Shown here one piece after another: positions 27,499-36,925 of a stretch of DNA of 50,665 nt. The position numbers and the translations under genes are program-made. The notes below the pieces were generated by a model. That model was given only the letters and a program-made list of their open reading frames with translations. It made no database searches and was not told the origin of the DNA. The stretch's first letter is position 1. Each line of letters begins with the position of its first letter. The DNA comes from Nitrosomonas marina (lineage in GTDB: Bacteria; Pseudomonadota; Gammaproteobacteria; Burkholderiales; Nitrosomonadaceae). The stretch is from assembly GCF_900110145.1 (NCBI RefSeq), contig NZ_FOCP01000023.1, positions 1 to 50,665 on the forward strand, in the 5' to 3' direction.

Positions 27499-28755
27499 TT
27501 ACGACGGCAGAATTGCCTCTGGAGCAATCATTTGATCAATAGTTTCACGTGCCCTGATCAGGTGAACCGTCTGCCCGTCGACCATGACCTCGGCCGCCCG
27601 CGGACGGCTGTTATAGTTGGAACTCATGCTCATACCGTAGGCTCCTGCGGACATGACAGCGAGTAAATCGCCGGCTTCCAGATTGAGTTTGCGATCATGT
27701 CCGAGAAAATCGCCGGTTTCGCAGACCGGACCGACAATCTGATAGTTGCAAGCACCTCCGGTTCTTTTATTGATCGGCAGAATCTGATGATAAGCTTTGT
27801 ACAGGGATGGCCGCATCAGGTCATTCATGGCAGCGTCGACGATCGCGAAATGACGTTCCGGAGTGTGTTTGATATAAGCCGTACGGGTTAATAGCAGGCC
27901 CGCATTGCCAATCAACGAACGGCCCGGTTCAATGACCAGGCGTAGTTTCATGAGACCGAGTGTTTTACGTAATGCTGTAACATAATCCTGAATTGATGGC
28001 AGTGCTTCGTTTGTATAACGTATACCCAGACCACCGCCGAGATCGAGGTGGTTGATCTTCAGGTTATGTGATTGCAGCCGATGTAGCAGGCTCATCAGTC
28101 TCTCGCCGGCCTGCACGAACGGATCAAGTTCGGTCAGCTGTGATCCAATATGACAATCCAGACCGATGAAACGGATATTTGAAAAAATATCGGTCGACAG
28201 ATAAATTTGTTCGGCTTCTTCAATCGGTATGCCGAATTTGTTTTCTTTCAGACCGGTCGAAATGTAGGGATGCGTTTTGGCATCTACATCGGGATTTACT
28301 CTCAGGCTGACTGGAGCAGTCATATTCATTGCCGCTGCAATCTGGTTGAGCAGCTGCAGTTCGCCGATGGACTCGACGTTAAAACAAAGAATATTTGCGG
28401 CCAGAGCCATGCGCATTTCGTCCGCAAGCTTTCCTACGCCAGAGAACACAATCTTTTGCGGATCACCACCGGCTTTCAAAGCGCGCTGCAGTTCGCCGCC
28501 AGAAACGATATCAAATCCACAGCCAAGCTTTGCGAGCAGGTTGAGAATGGCAAGATTGGAGTTGGCTTTTACTGCATAACAGACTAAATAGTCATCGTCC
28601 GCAAAAGCCTGCTGGAATTCTTGATAGGTTGCTGCTATGGCAGCGCGTGAATAGACATAGCAAGGGGTGCCGAATTTCTGGGCAATGGTTTCCAGAGGCA
28701 CCTGTTCAGCGTGCAGGATATCCTGCTTATATTCAAAATGGGGAAAAATACTCAT
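27499..28755 (-). CDS. lysA: Diaminopimelate decarboxylase
   Basis: A 418-residue fold-III PLP enzyme that makes lysine from meso-diaminopimelate. The PLP lysine is Lys63 in YAVKAN; the GGGLGIRY phosphate-binding loop, HIGSQ, the EPGRS segment and the PVCETGDF substrate motif are all present. The start overlaps the lptM stop in ATGA, so the two are translationally coupled, a common arrangement in proteobacteria. Confidence 0.97.
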   Translation of the reverse strand: MSIFPHFEYKQDILHAEQVPLETIAQKFGTPCYVYSRAAIAATYQEFQQAFADDDYLVCYAVKANSNLAILNLLAKLGCGFDIVSGGELQRALKAGGDPQKIVFSGVGKLADEMRMALAANILCFNVESIGELQLLNQIAAAMNMTAPVSLRVNPDVDAKTHPYISTGLKENKFGIPIEEAEQIYLSTDIFSNIRFIGLDCHIGSQLTELDPFVQAGERLMSLLHRLQSHNLKINHLDLGGGLGIRYTNEALPSIQDYVTALRKTLGLMKLRLVIEPGRSLIGNAGLLLTRTAYIKHTPERHFAIVDAAMNDLMRPSLYKAYHQILPINKRTGGACNYQIVGPVCETGDFLGHDRKLNLEAGDLLAVMSAGAYGMSMSSNYNSRPRAAEVMVDGQTVHLIRARETIDQMIAPEAILPS

Positions 28756-28931
28756 TCTTCAGTGTCATCTTTGATAGTAGCGGCTGCAGGCGGCGTGGTC
28801 GGCGACATGTTTATTGACTGTACTTCGCTCTCCGGCAGGTAGAGCGGCCCTTTGTTGCCACAGGCGGTTAAAACGAACAGCGTCATGATGGAACAGGTCA
28901 GGGTAAAAATTAAATATTTCAATTTGTGCAC
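28752..28931 (-). CDS. lptM: LptM (YifL-like) small lipoprotein
   Basis: A 59-residue lipoprotein with a GTG start, absent from long-frame predictions because of its size. A ribosome site GGAGAG lies seven bases before the GTG. The signal peptide ends in lipobox L-T-A-C, followed by the family-specific CGNKGPLYLP segment. LptM assists assembly of the LptD/LptE lipopolysaccharide translocon in enterobacteria. Its position immediately before lysA, overlapping by ATGA, is the usual context for this family. Confidence 0.9.
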   Translation of the reverse strand: MHKLKYLIFTLTCSIMTLFVLTACGNKGPLYLPESEVQSINMSPTTPPAAATIKDDTEE

Positions 28932-29040
28932 AAGCGCTCTCCATTAAAATTTCGAGTACGGGATACTACCATAAAGGTGAAATAATATCGGTACGATCAT
29001 GGTTTTCGATTGGTACTGCATATTCGTTCTGCACTGTTGT

Positions 29041-29661
29041 TCAGATCGTACGTATTTCTGCCTGCAACCATTCAACCAATGCATCGACCAGCTTGTTGCT
29101 GGCAATGGAAAACGCCTCAACTGCGCCAGCTGCATCGGCTGTTGGCGCAGTTTGCTTGATACTGAATATTTTCTGGGCGATCAGCCGGTGTGTATTGTTG
29201 ACCAGGCTTGCACGAAATCGAATAATGACATGGCTGTCATTCAAGGTGTCAAAAACCTGGGAGAACTCTTCAAGTTCTACATGCAGTTCATTTTCAGCAA
29301 TCGCCATGCTGGTATCTTTGATGACCAGGTGACGCGTGGCTGTGGCAATTTTGTGCTTGATTTGTTGCGTTAACAAAAAAGCAGGGGGTGATGACCAGCG
29401 ACTGTTCGCGTAGGTATACGACTGGGATCGGTTATGATATTTAAGACGATAGTTGATACCACGGGTATCGAGCCATAATGGCGCGGTTATTGGAGCAACA
29501 AGTATTTTTCGGCCATCTCCGCCGGATTGCAGAACGCTGGACCCGGACTCGTCCGTATCGTCAGCTGCAAAATTAAAGGTGGCTATGTCTTTGGAAGCTT
29601 CGGGCAGGATTGTGCATCCCGAAACAAACAGCATACTAAAAAATAAGATCAGGTTTCTCAT
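29041..29661 (-). CDS. ABC-transport auxiliary lipoprotein (PqiC/LinN-like)
   Basis: A 206-residue lipoprotein with lipobox V-S-G-C (Cys16). The mature part has the layout of the PqiC-like auxiliary family: an early VAPI segment, then YRLKYHNRSQSYTYANSRWSS with the conserved Y-x-x-W pattern, and a C-terminal helix. It is the last gene of the four-gene lipid transporter set and probably sits at the outer membrane to receive lipid from the MCE protein. Confidence 0.75.
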   Translation of the reverse strand: MRNLILFFSMLFVSGCTILPEASKDIATFNFAADDTDESGSSVLQSGGDGRKILVAPITAPLWLDTRGINYRLKYHNRSQSYTYANSRWSSPPAFLLTQQIKHKIATATRHLVIKDTSMAIAENELHVELEEFSQVFDTLNDSHVIIRFRASLVNNTHRLIAQKIFSIKQTAPTADAAGAVEAFSIASNKLVDALVEWLQAEIRTI

Positions 29662-29673
29662 TGGGTTGTCCTG

Positions 29674-30561
29674 TTATGGCGCTGTAAAGCCGTCTTCGCC
29701 AGGGCCAGGCTGCGACGATGGCCGTCCGAAAATAAGCATTTGTGGATTTTCTTCCAGTTGCTGCAAAACACGGTCCAGATTCTGAGAATTGCGTACCAGC
29801 CCGTTACTGACCTTGCGTAGTTCTGGAATCGTGGTTGCCATTTCCTGTGCGCTGGTAGACAGGCTGTCTATAATTCCACCCTGTTGGTTTACATTGCGAA
29901 TCGATTGATTGATTTCGGTAAGTAATTCATCAAGGTGCCGGACGAGAACACCGGATTCCGAGGTCAAATGCGTCATTGAATCGAGAATAGGTTGCAGATG
30001 CCCGGTTACATTATTGAAATTGTTCATGGACTTATCAATATTTCTCAATATACTGGTTATATGCTCCTGATTTTCATCGTTGAGCAACTGATGCACCTGA
30101 ATAATCAATTCATTAACATTGTTGAGAATGTTCTGACCGTATCCAGTAACTTCATCAAGCAGAGACGGACGCATCGTTATGCGTGCATCTTCAGGCAGGA
30201 TCTCTGGAGAAATGACAGATTCATTTCTGAGTTGAACATAAGCCAGGCCTGTAATGCCCTGATACCCCAATTGAGCATACACATTATTGGGTAATTGAAT
30301 ATTTCCGTCGATGGCAATATCGATGAGAATCTGTTGCATGTTTTCCGGATCGAAATAAATCCGGTTAACTTTGCCGATGTTAACGCCGCGATAGTACACC
30401 GACGCCTGCACGCTTAAACCGGTCACGGATTCCCGCGAAACAACCTGATAATGGTCATGCTCAATAGAATCGCCTTTGAACCACTCCGCTACGATAATCA
30501 GCGCGATCCCAAGGCCGATAACAAATAAACCCGCTATGAGGGCATGGGCCCGGTTTTCCAT
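29674..30561 (-). CDS. MlaD-family MCE substrate-binding protein
   Basis: A 295-residue protein with one N-terminal membrane helix (about 8-25), a single MCE domain (about 40-115, with YYRGVNIGKVNRIYFDP) and a long helical tail. MCE proteins form hexameric rings or tubes that carry lipids across the periplasm. The long C-terminal helix is longer than in E. coli MlaD and may span more of the periplasm. The start overlaps the end of the ATPase gene by 28 bases. Confidence 0.88.
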   Translation of the reverse strand: MENRAHALIAGLFVIGLGIALIIVAEWFKGDSIEHDHYQVVSRESVTGLSVQASVYYRGVNIGKVNRIYFDPENMQQILIDIAIDGNIQLPNNVYAQLGYQGITGLAYVQLRNESVISPEILPEDARITMRPSLLDEVTGYGQNILNNVNELIIQVHQLLNDENQEHITSILRNIDKSMNNFNNVTGHLQPILDSMTHLTSESGVLVRHLDELLTEINQSIRNVNQQGGIIDSLSTSAQEMATTIPELRKVSNGLVRNSQNLDRVLQQLEENPQMLIFGRPSSQPGPGEDGFTAP

Positions 30562-31340
30562 GATAATTCCCTATTGTCGGTATGTTGGTGATTTTTCCGT
30601 ATGCTTTTAAAAAAACTTGCTACAAACGGGTGAGGATGAGTGCTTACTTGATCAAGCGTTCCTGCTGCGATGACTTTTTTATCGGCCAGAATTGCAATGC
30701 GGTCAGACAAGCTAACGAGTGTGTCGACGTCATGCGTCACCATGACAATTGTTAAATCCAGTTCTTTACGCATGTTCAGAATCAAACGCACAAAACTTTC
30801 GCTCAGTTCAGGGTCCAGGCCCGCAGTGGGTTCATCCAGAAACAGCAACTCCGGATCAAGTGCCAGCGCGCGTGCCAGCGATACGCGCTTGATCATGCCT
30901 CCAGAAAGATTTGCCGGCATTTTATACGCATGTTCCGGTTCGATAGCAACCATATTTAACTTGATCATAACCAGATCATGTATGACTTGTTCGTCTAGCG
31001 TGCGCAGTTCACGCAATGGCAGCGCAATATTGTCAAAGACGGTCAGCGCACTGAATAATGCCCCTTGTTGAAATAAAACGCCAGTACGGTTTCGAATGTT
31101 TCTTAGCAACGCGAAATCACAATTATAGCGTGATCTGCCAAAAATTTTGACTTCCCCTTTGGCGGGCTGTTCAAGACCCAGCATCTGGCGCAGGAGCGTG
31201 GTTTTTCCACTGCCTGATCCGCCGACCAGCGTCAGGATCTCGCCTTTTTTTACACTCAGATCCAGATCCTGATGAACGACGTGACGACCGAATCGGGTAT
31301 CCAGATCTTTGATTTCGATAATATACGGTACGTGTTCCAT
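30534..31340 (-). CDS. MlaF-like ABC transporter ATPase
   Basis: A 268-residue ABC ATPase. Walker A GGSGSGKTT (39-47), signature LSGGM, Walker B LLFLDEPTAGLDP and the switch histidine (VTHD) are all intact. It powers the neighbouring MlaE-type permease. The SGGMIKR signature variant with arginine-valine following is typical of the Mla/Mkl subfamily. Confidence 0.93.
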   Translation of the reverse strand: MEHVPYIIEIKDLDTRFGRHVVHQDLDLSVKKGEILTLVGGSGSGKTTLLRQMLGLEQPAKGEVKIFGRSRYNCDFALLRNIRNRTGVLFQQGALFSALTVFDNIALPLRELRTLDEQVIHDLVMIKLNMVAIEPEHAYKMPANLSGGMIKRVSLARALALDPELLFLDEPTAGLDPELSESFVRLILNMRKELDLTIVMVTHDVDTLVSLSDRIAILADKKVIAAGTLDQVSTHPHPFVASFFKSIRKNHQHTDNRELSWKTGPMPS

Positions 31341-31348
31341 ATGGTCGT

Positions 31349-32494
31349 TTATATAATTCCGACATCAGAAAAGACAATTGCGAAAATCGCATCGATAATG
31401 ATTACTACAGTAATGGCTGTCACCACCGAAGTGGTCGTCCCTTCTCCGAGGCTTTCTGTGTTTGGTTTAACCCTGAGACCAAAATGACAAGCGATGACAG
31501 CAATCACCATACCGCAAACTATGCCTTTTCCGAGGCCAAGCCACAAATTGGCGATCGGTACTGCATCCGGTAAGGAATAAATAAAATAGTAATAATTCAG
31601 GCCAAGCTGGATTTCAGCGGCAATAATACCTCCCAGCAGCGCGATGGCGCTGGTCCACAGTACCAGCAGGGGCATCGCGAGGCCCAGACCAATAATTTTA
31701 GGAAAGATTAATCGCTGACTGTGGGAAATACCCATGACGGTGAGTGCATCCAGTTCCTGGGTGACACGCATTACCCCTAATTGAGCAGTCATCGACGAGC
31801 CGGAACGGCCTGCAACCAGAATGGCGGCCAGCAGGGGGCCGAGTTCGCGGATAATGCTGATACCCAGAATATTGACAATAAAAATATCTGCACCGAACAT
31901 TTGCAATTGCTCAGAGGACAGATAACTTAAAACAATTCCGATTAAAAATCCGACCAATGCTGTAATTCCGAGTGCCTGTGCGCCGGTGCGAAACAGGTTT
32001 GCAGAGATCTCACGCCAGGGGATGTAGGTCGGATTTCGCAAAAAAAATACAGTATCGAGCAGTAACTGACCGATCATTCTGATTATGCCGGTCAGGTTAT
32101 CCCACATCAGCATGGTCAGCCTGCCGGCTGCATAAACCGGCATTAAAAAATTTTTTTGGTCGGGTTCAATTGTTTCTGTCGGCAGGTGCTCGATGCGTTG
32201 GAGCATTTTGTCGTGTTCGTCACGCAGGATAAGCTGAGCAGGGCGTTGTGTATCCCAGGCTTTCCACAGCATGACGATGCCCGCATTGTCCATGTATTTG
32301 ATATCGCTTAAATCCCAGCACAGATCGGGGTTCTTCGCATGTTTGGCAAGTTCGGCAGACAGCGCTTTGGACCGTTTGTTTAAAGCGGTAAGGGTGAAAC
32401 TGCCAGTTAAAACGATACGGCGCGAATTGCCATCGTTAATAAGCTGATACCACTCCGAGGTGTAACTTGGATTTTGTGTGTTGGTTGGCTTCAA
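31349..32494 (-). CDS. MlaE-like permease with fused N-terminal STAS domain
   Basis: A 381-residue protein: a STAS domain (about 15-105, WDLSDIKYMDNAGIVMLWKAWD) joined to a MlaE permease domain (about 120-380) with the ELGPLLAAILVAGRSGSSM motif. In E. coli the STAS protein MlaB is separate, so this is a natural fusion. The start appears to be TTG (32494); no ATG precedes the STAS core, and the ribosome site is weak. First gene of a permease-ATPase-MCE-lipoprotein operon, the order seen in linKLMN. Confidence 0.88.
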   Translation of the reverse strand: MKPTNTQNPSYTSEWYQLINDGNSRRIVLTGSFTLTALNKRSKALSAELAKHAKNPDLCWDLSDIKYMDNAGIVMLWKAWDTQRPAQLILRDEHDKMLQRIEHLPTETIEPDQKNFLMPVYAAGRLTMLMWDNLTGIIRMIGQLLLDTVFFLRNPTYIPWREISANLFRTGAQALGITALVGFLIGIVLSYLSSEQLQMFGADIFIVNILGISIIRELGPLLAAILVAGRSGSSMTAQLGVMRVTQELDALTVMGISHSQRLIFPKIIGLGLAMPLLVLWTSAIALLGGIIAAEIQLGLNYYYFIYSLPDAVPIANLWLGLGKGIVCGMVIAVIACHFGLRVKPNTESLGEGTTTSVVTAITVVIIIDAIFAIVFSDVGII

Positions 32495-32665
32495 ATCGAA
32501 TGTCTGCCTGTTTCGGGTTAGATATCGGCTCAGGATATAAATGCAAACCGGTTGACTCAGTATATTACGTCAAACGAATGGTTGTTGCATTATGGCGGGA
32601 TCGAAAAAAAAAGTAAATTTCCGCTGCAATTACTTCAGGACGTGGATGCAGGATATTCGAGCAAC

Positions 32666-34099
32666 TCAGGGTGCCCGCGCAACATCGGTACGCGCAGCAA
32701 GGGCGGGGTTGGTGTCGAAGTATTTTTTGATACCGCCAAAGATTGCATGCGCCATTTTTTTCTGATAGGTCTTGTTTCTGAGTTTCTTTTCTTCGTTTGG
32801 GTTGGTAATGAAAGCTGTTTCAACCAGAATAGAGGGGATATCCGGTGATTTGAGTACAACGAATCCAGCCTGTTCAACCGTTTTTTTATGTAACCGGTTG
32901 ATCTGCCCAAGTTCGCCAAGAACGAATTCGGCGACTTTGACACTGTCGTTAATTGTGGCGCTCATCGACAAATCCAGTATGATCTCGCGCATATTACCTG
33001 TTTTGTCGGTAATATCCACACCGCCTACCAGTTTGCTGTCAACGCTGTTTTCTTTTTGCGCCAGCCAGCTTGCTGCGGTAGAAGTCGCTCCATTTTCCGA
33101 CAGGGTATATACCGATGAACCATGTGCATGCGGTCGGGGACTGCCGTCTGCATGGATGGAGATAAACAAATCGGCATTATGCTTGCGCGCAATTGCCTGT
33201 CTGCGTTTGAGCGGAAGATCGAAATCATCGTCGCGCGTTAATATGGCGCGCATATACGGTTCTTTGTCGATCAGCGCTTTGAGTTTGCGCGAGATTGCCA
33301 GTGTAATATCTTTTTCCCGAGTGCCGCCGTCGCCTACTGCGCCGGGGTCTCTGCCGCCGTGACCAGGATCAATGGCAACGATGATGGTTCTGGGTGGTGA
33401 CGGTTTGTGATATTGTGCGACATGAAAACTGCGAGGCGGTCGTGTCTTACTGTGGCTGTTCGTGTCTGTGGGTTTCTTCTTCACTAATGATGCAACAAGT
33501 TCGCCAAGGCTGTCATCAGCGTCATCCTGTAATCTGAATGTCGGATTTGAGTCGCCAATACCGGTTTCTGCGAGAGCTGCCTTGTCCGGGTAATAAATGT
33601 CCAGTACCAGACGGTAGCCGTGTTGGCCGTCTGGCTTCAGAATAAAGGTACGTGGGACGACATTTATTTTAAGATCAAACACAAGGCGAACGACATGCGG
33701 CTTGAACTGTCCAAAGCGAATCCTTTCAACAAAAGGATCAGCTGGATCGAGCTTGCCCGGCAGGTCTTTGATGACCCGGTTCAGCATGGCGTTTTCCAGG
33801 TCGACGACAACCCGTCCAGGATTTTCCAGCATACTTAATTCGTACTGGATAGGCTGGTCGGATTCCAGCGTAATGCGTGAATAATAATCTGACAGGGCCA
33901 GCCGGGTTGAGTTAATAATGATATCCGCCGTATGCGCGGGTTTGCTGAACAAAAATACAGGCAGGCAGCATAAAAACGCTGCCAGAATTATCAAGTACGA
34001 CCACTGACGCTTCGTATGCTCAATTGTGCGAATAGACGAAGAATGTATGAAAACCGCCGTCAATGAGGGGATTCTGTATCTGGCCAATGCTTCAAACAT
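32666..34099 (-). CDS. amiC: N-acetylmuramoyl-L-alanine amidase (AmiC type)
   Basis: A 477-residue cell-separation amidase. A signal/membrane segment lies at about 33-58, an AMIN domain (about 60-165) directs it to the division site, and the Amidase_3 zinc domain (about 240-460) carries DPGHGGRDPGA, the catalytic glutamate in TREKD, SIHAD and VETAFITN. The ATG has an AGGAG ribosome site and overlaps the end of tsaE by 40 bases. The extended cytoplasmic-looking N-terminus (about 32 residues before the hydrophobic stretch) could fit Tat export only weakly, as no twin arginine is seen. Confidence 0.93.
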   Translation of the reverse strand: MFEALARYRIPSLTAVFIHSSSIRTIEHTKRQWSYLIILAAFLCCLPVFLFSKPAHTADIIINSTRLALSDYYSRITLESDQPIQYELSMLENPGRVVVDLENAMLNRVIKDLPGKLDPADPFVERIRFGQFKPHVVRLVFDLKINVVPRTFILKPDGQHGYRLVLDIYYPDKAALAETGIGDSNPTFRLQDDADDSLGELVASLVKKKPTDTNSHSKTRPPRSFHVAQYHKPSPPRTIIVAIDPGHGGRDPGAVGDGGTREKDITLAISRKLKALIDKEPYMRAILTRDDDFDLPLKRRQAIARKHNADLFISIHADGSPRPHAHGSSVYTLSENGATSTAASWLAQKENSVDSKLVGGVDITDKTGNMREIILDLSMSATINDSVKVAEFVLGELGQINRLHKKTVEQAGFVVLKSPDIPSILVETAFITNPNEEKKLRNKTYQKKMAHAIFGGIKKYFDTNPALAARTDVARAP

Positions 34100-34563
34100 T
34101 GTTCTCCTGCTTCCGTATCAGCGTGAATGATGATATTTCGGCCGGTATCAAGTATTTGAAAATCAACCCGCAAATCAGCGGCGGGTAATAATCCAACTGC
34201 GTTTTCCGGCCATTCGATCAGGCAGATTGAGTCGGAATTGAAGTAGTCCCGGAATCCTGCCTCCTCCCATTCATAAGGATCGTTGAATCGATATAAATCA
34301 AAGTGATACAAGTATAACCTAGAAAAATTATAGATTTCAACTAAATTATATGTCGGGCTTTTGACTGCATGCTGGTGGCCGAGTCCATGTAGAATACCCC
34401 TTACCAGCGTTGTTTTCCCGGCACCAAGATTCCCGTTCAGGAAAATAACCAGACCCGGCTTGATCAGCGAGGCTATTTTTTTTCCGAGAGACAGGGTTGC
34501 AGCTTCGTCGGCAAGGTAGAATGAAACATTTGATTTTAGATTTGAACCATGGATACGGCGCAA
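34060..34563 (-). CDS. tsaE: tRNA threonylcarbamoyladenosine biosynthesis ATPase TsaE
   Basis: A 167-residue P-loop ATPase (Walker A GNLGAGKTT) needed with TsaB and TsaD for the t6A modification of tRNA. SPTYNLVEIY and YHFDLYR are family motifs. The start is read as TTG at 34563 because a perfect AGGAGG lies seven bases upstream (34571-34576); the open frame runs much further upstream but that part is the antisense of queG and has no homology. The TTG codes 15 bases inside the divergent queG frame, so the 5' ends overlap. Confidence 0.88.
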   Translation of the reverse strand: MRRIHGSNLKSNVSFYLADEAATLSLGKKIASLIKPGLVIFLNGNLGAGKTTLVRGILHGLGHQHAVKSPTYNLVEIYNFSRLYLYHFDLYRFNDPYEWEEAGFRDYFNSDSICLIEWPENAVGLLPAADLRVDFQILDTGRNIIIHADTEAGEQCLKHWPDTESPH

Positions 34564-35676
34564 CAGAAAACCTCCTATAAGAATTCCACTGATTGTAAAC
34601 CTGATTATGTTCGCCTGGCGACAGAGATCAAGGCATGGGGCAGGGAGCTCGGCTTTCAGGACGTGCGTATTGGTAATGCCAATGCAGATATGTCCGAAGC
34701 GGAAGCAGGCATGTTCGCATGGCTTGAAGACGAAAATCACGGCGAGATGGATTATATGGCAAAACATGGCACTAAACGCTCCCGTCCTGCTGAACTGGTA
34801 CCGGGTACGCAACGGGTCATTTCCGTGCGCATGAATTATTATCCACCGAATGCGGCGGATAGCTGGACAGTGATCAATCAGAGCGAAAAGGCATTTATAT
34901 CCCGATATGCGCTCGGGCGCGACTATCATAAGGTACTGCGTTCGCGCATGCAAAAACTGGCTGACAAAATTCAGCAGGTTGCCGAGTCGTTCAACTACCG
35001 TGTTTTTTCCGATAGCGCACCCGTTATGGAAGTCGAATGGGCGCAGAAATCAGGTCTTGGCTGGCGCGGTAAGCATACGCTGTTGCTATCTCGGCAGGCT
35101 GGCTCGTATTTCTTTCTGGGTGAAATCTATACTGATCTTTTGCTGCCAGTTGATGAACCTGTCGGTACTCAGGGGAGTTTCTGCGGCAGTTGCACCAAGT
35201 GCATCGATGTCTGCCCGACACAGGCTATTGTTGCACCGTTCAAAGTCGACGCGCGACGCTGTATTTCTTATCTGACGATTGAGTTGAAAAGCAGTATTCC
35301 CGAATCGTTGCGGCCATTGATAGGCAATCGTATTTACGGTTGTGATGATTGCCAGCTGGTATGCCCATGGAACAAATTCTCACACCTGACCGGTGAATCG
35401 GATTTTCATGTGCGCCACGGACTCGATGATGTTACGCTGGTGGAATTGTTCCGCTGGAATCAGCAAGAATTCGAAACCAGGCTGGCGGGTAGTCCGATAC
35501 GCCGAATCGGGTATCCGCAGTGGTTGCGCAATATCGCTGTCGGACTCGGTAACGCCCCTTACTCAGATGCTGCCATCGCGGTTTTACAATCCCGGCTGGA
35601 CGATCCGTCTGAAATGGTGCGCGAACATGTGCAGTGGGCACTTGAACAACAATATGCAAAAAAGGAAACGGAGTAA
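34549..35676 (+). CDS. queG: Epoxyqueuosine reductase QueG
   Basis: A 375-residue cobalamin- and Fe-S-dependent enzyme performing the last step of queuosine synthesis in tRNA. Two 4Fe-4S motifs are present: [12 protein letters not shown] (Cys212, 215, 218, 222) and CDDCQLVCP (Cys265, 268, 272), with Cys238 in the RRC segment; the catalytic Asp155 is in FSDSAP. The C-terminal HEAT-like end is present. ATG 34549 is the only plausible in-frame start and lacks a ribosome site; it lies inside the tsaE 5' end. Confidence 0.94.
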   Translation: MDTAQQKTSYKNSTDCKPDYVRLATEIKAWGRELGFQDVRIGNANADMSEAEAGMFAWLEDENHGEMDYMAKHGTKRSRPAELVPGTQRVISVRMNYYPPNAADSWTVINQSEKAFISRYALGRDYHKVLRSRMQKLADKIQQVAESFNYRVFSDSAPVMEVEWAQKSGLGWRGKHTLLLSRQAGSYFFLGEIYTDLLLPVDEPVGTQGSFCGSCTKCIDVCPTQAIVAPFKVDARRCISYLTIELKSSIPESLRPLIGNRIYGCDDCQLVCPWNKFSHLTGESDFHVRHGLDDVTLVELFRWNQQEFETRLAGSPIRRIGYPQWLRNIAVGLGNAPYSDAAIAVLQSRLDDPSEMVREHVQWALEQQYAKKETE

Positions 35677-35681
35677 TTTTT

Positions 35682-36896
35682 ATGAATCAGCCATGGGTAC
35701 TGGGTACCCCACTAAGCCCAAATGCAATTCGGGTTATGTTGCTTGGCAGCGGTGAGCTGGGAAAAGAAGTGATTATTGCCTTGCAGCGGCTTGGTGTTGA
35801 AACCATTGCGGTAGACCGCTATGCGAATGCGCCCGGGCATCAGGTCGCGCATCGGGCGCATGTCATCAATATGGCTGACGGTCATGCATTGCGTACGCTG
35901 GTTGAGCAGGAGCGACCGCATATTATCGTTCCTGAAATAGAAGCCATTGCAACCGGCATGCTTGCAGAGATAGAAAAGGAAGGGCTGGCAACTGTCATCC
36001 CGACGGCTCGTGCTGCTCAGCTGACTATGAACCGCGAGGGAATCCGCCGCCTGGCGGCGGAGACGCTGCAGTTGCCCACGTCGCCGTATGTATTTGCCGA
36101 CAGCCTGGAAGAGCTCAAGACAGCGATTGACGAAACCATCGGTTACCCCTGTATTGTCAAGCCAGTTATGTCGTCTTCGGGCAAAGGTCAATCCAAAGTG
36201 GATTCCGCAGCAGAGGTAGAAGCGGCCTGGAATTATGCCGCAAGCGGTGGCAGGGTTGATCAGGGCCGGGTTATTGTTGAAGGAGTTATTCAATTCGACT
36301 ACGAAATCACGCAATTAACGGTGCGCGCAAAAAATGCAGCGGGTGAGACAACGACATATTTTTGCGAACCGATTGGACATGTGCAGATGCATGGCGACTA
36401 TGTCGAAAGCTGGCAGCCACAAGCGATGTCGCCAACTGCGCTACAACACGCACGCGAATTTGCTGAAAAAATTACAGATAATCTCGGCGGGCTCGGAATT
36501 TTTGGGGTTGAATTATTTATCAAAGGCGATGAGGCCTGGTTTAGCGAAGTCAGTCCGCGACCACATGATACCGGTCTGGTCACGTTGTGCAGCCAGGTTC
36601 AGAGTGAATTCGAATTGCATGCACGCGCGATTCTTGGCTTGCCAGTCGATGTCACGCTGCGATTACCCGGAGCCAGCGCTGTAATATATGGCGGGATGGA
36701 CGTAAAGAACATTGCGTATAAAGGCGTTCAGGATGCATTGAACGTACCGCAGAGCGATCTGAGACTGTTCGGCAAACCCGAGGCATTCACACGCCGCCGC
36801 ATGGGCGTCGCACTTGCATGCGGCAGCAACACCGACGAAGCCCGTGTGCGTGCTAAACTGGTTGCCAGTAAAATCATGCCCGTTAAGAATCAGTAA
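35682..36896 (+). CDS. purT: Formate-dependent phosphoribosylglycinamide formyltransferase PurT
   Basis: A 404-residue ATP-grasp enzyme making formyl-GAR from formate, ATP and GAR in purine synthesis, independent of formyl-folate. Motifs: N-terminal [22 protein letters not shown] in the ATP-binding region, [20 protein letters not shown] and RRRMGVALA at the end. It starts six bases after queG and probably shares its transcript. Confidence 0.96.
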   Translation: MNQPWVLGTPLSPNAIRVMLLGSGELGKEVIIALQRLGVETIAVDRYANAPGHQVAHRAHVINMADGHALRTLVEQERPHIIVPEIEAIATGMLAEIEKEGLATVIPTARAAQLTMNREGIRRLAAETLQLPTSPYVFADSLEELKTAIDETIGYPCIVKPVMSSSGKGQSKVDSAAEVEAAWNYAASGGRVDQGRVIVEGVIQFDYEITQLTVRAKNAAGETTTYFCEPIGHVQMHGDYVESWQPQAMSPTALQHAREFAEKITDNLGGLGIFGVELFIKGDEAWFSEVSPRPHDTGLVTLCSQVQSEFELHARAILGLPVDVTLRLPGASAVIYGGMDVKNIAYKGVQDALNVPQSDLRLFGKPEAFTRRRMGVALACGSNTDEARVRAKLVASKIMPVKNQ

Positions 36897-36925
36897 ACCA
36901 AAAACAAATCAACAGGAAACAGATA

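Noticed and set aside
27480..27515. GCCGT/ACGGC hairpin between lysA and squalene synthase as a terminator
   Set aside because: It overlaps the lysA stop, has only about five base pairs, and the A/T run is in the loop instead of after the stem.
34564..34953. Extended N-terminus of tsaE as one 297-residue protein
   Set aside because: The extra part is antisense to queG and the AGGAGG-TTG start gives the normal family length.
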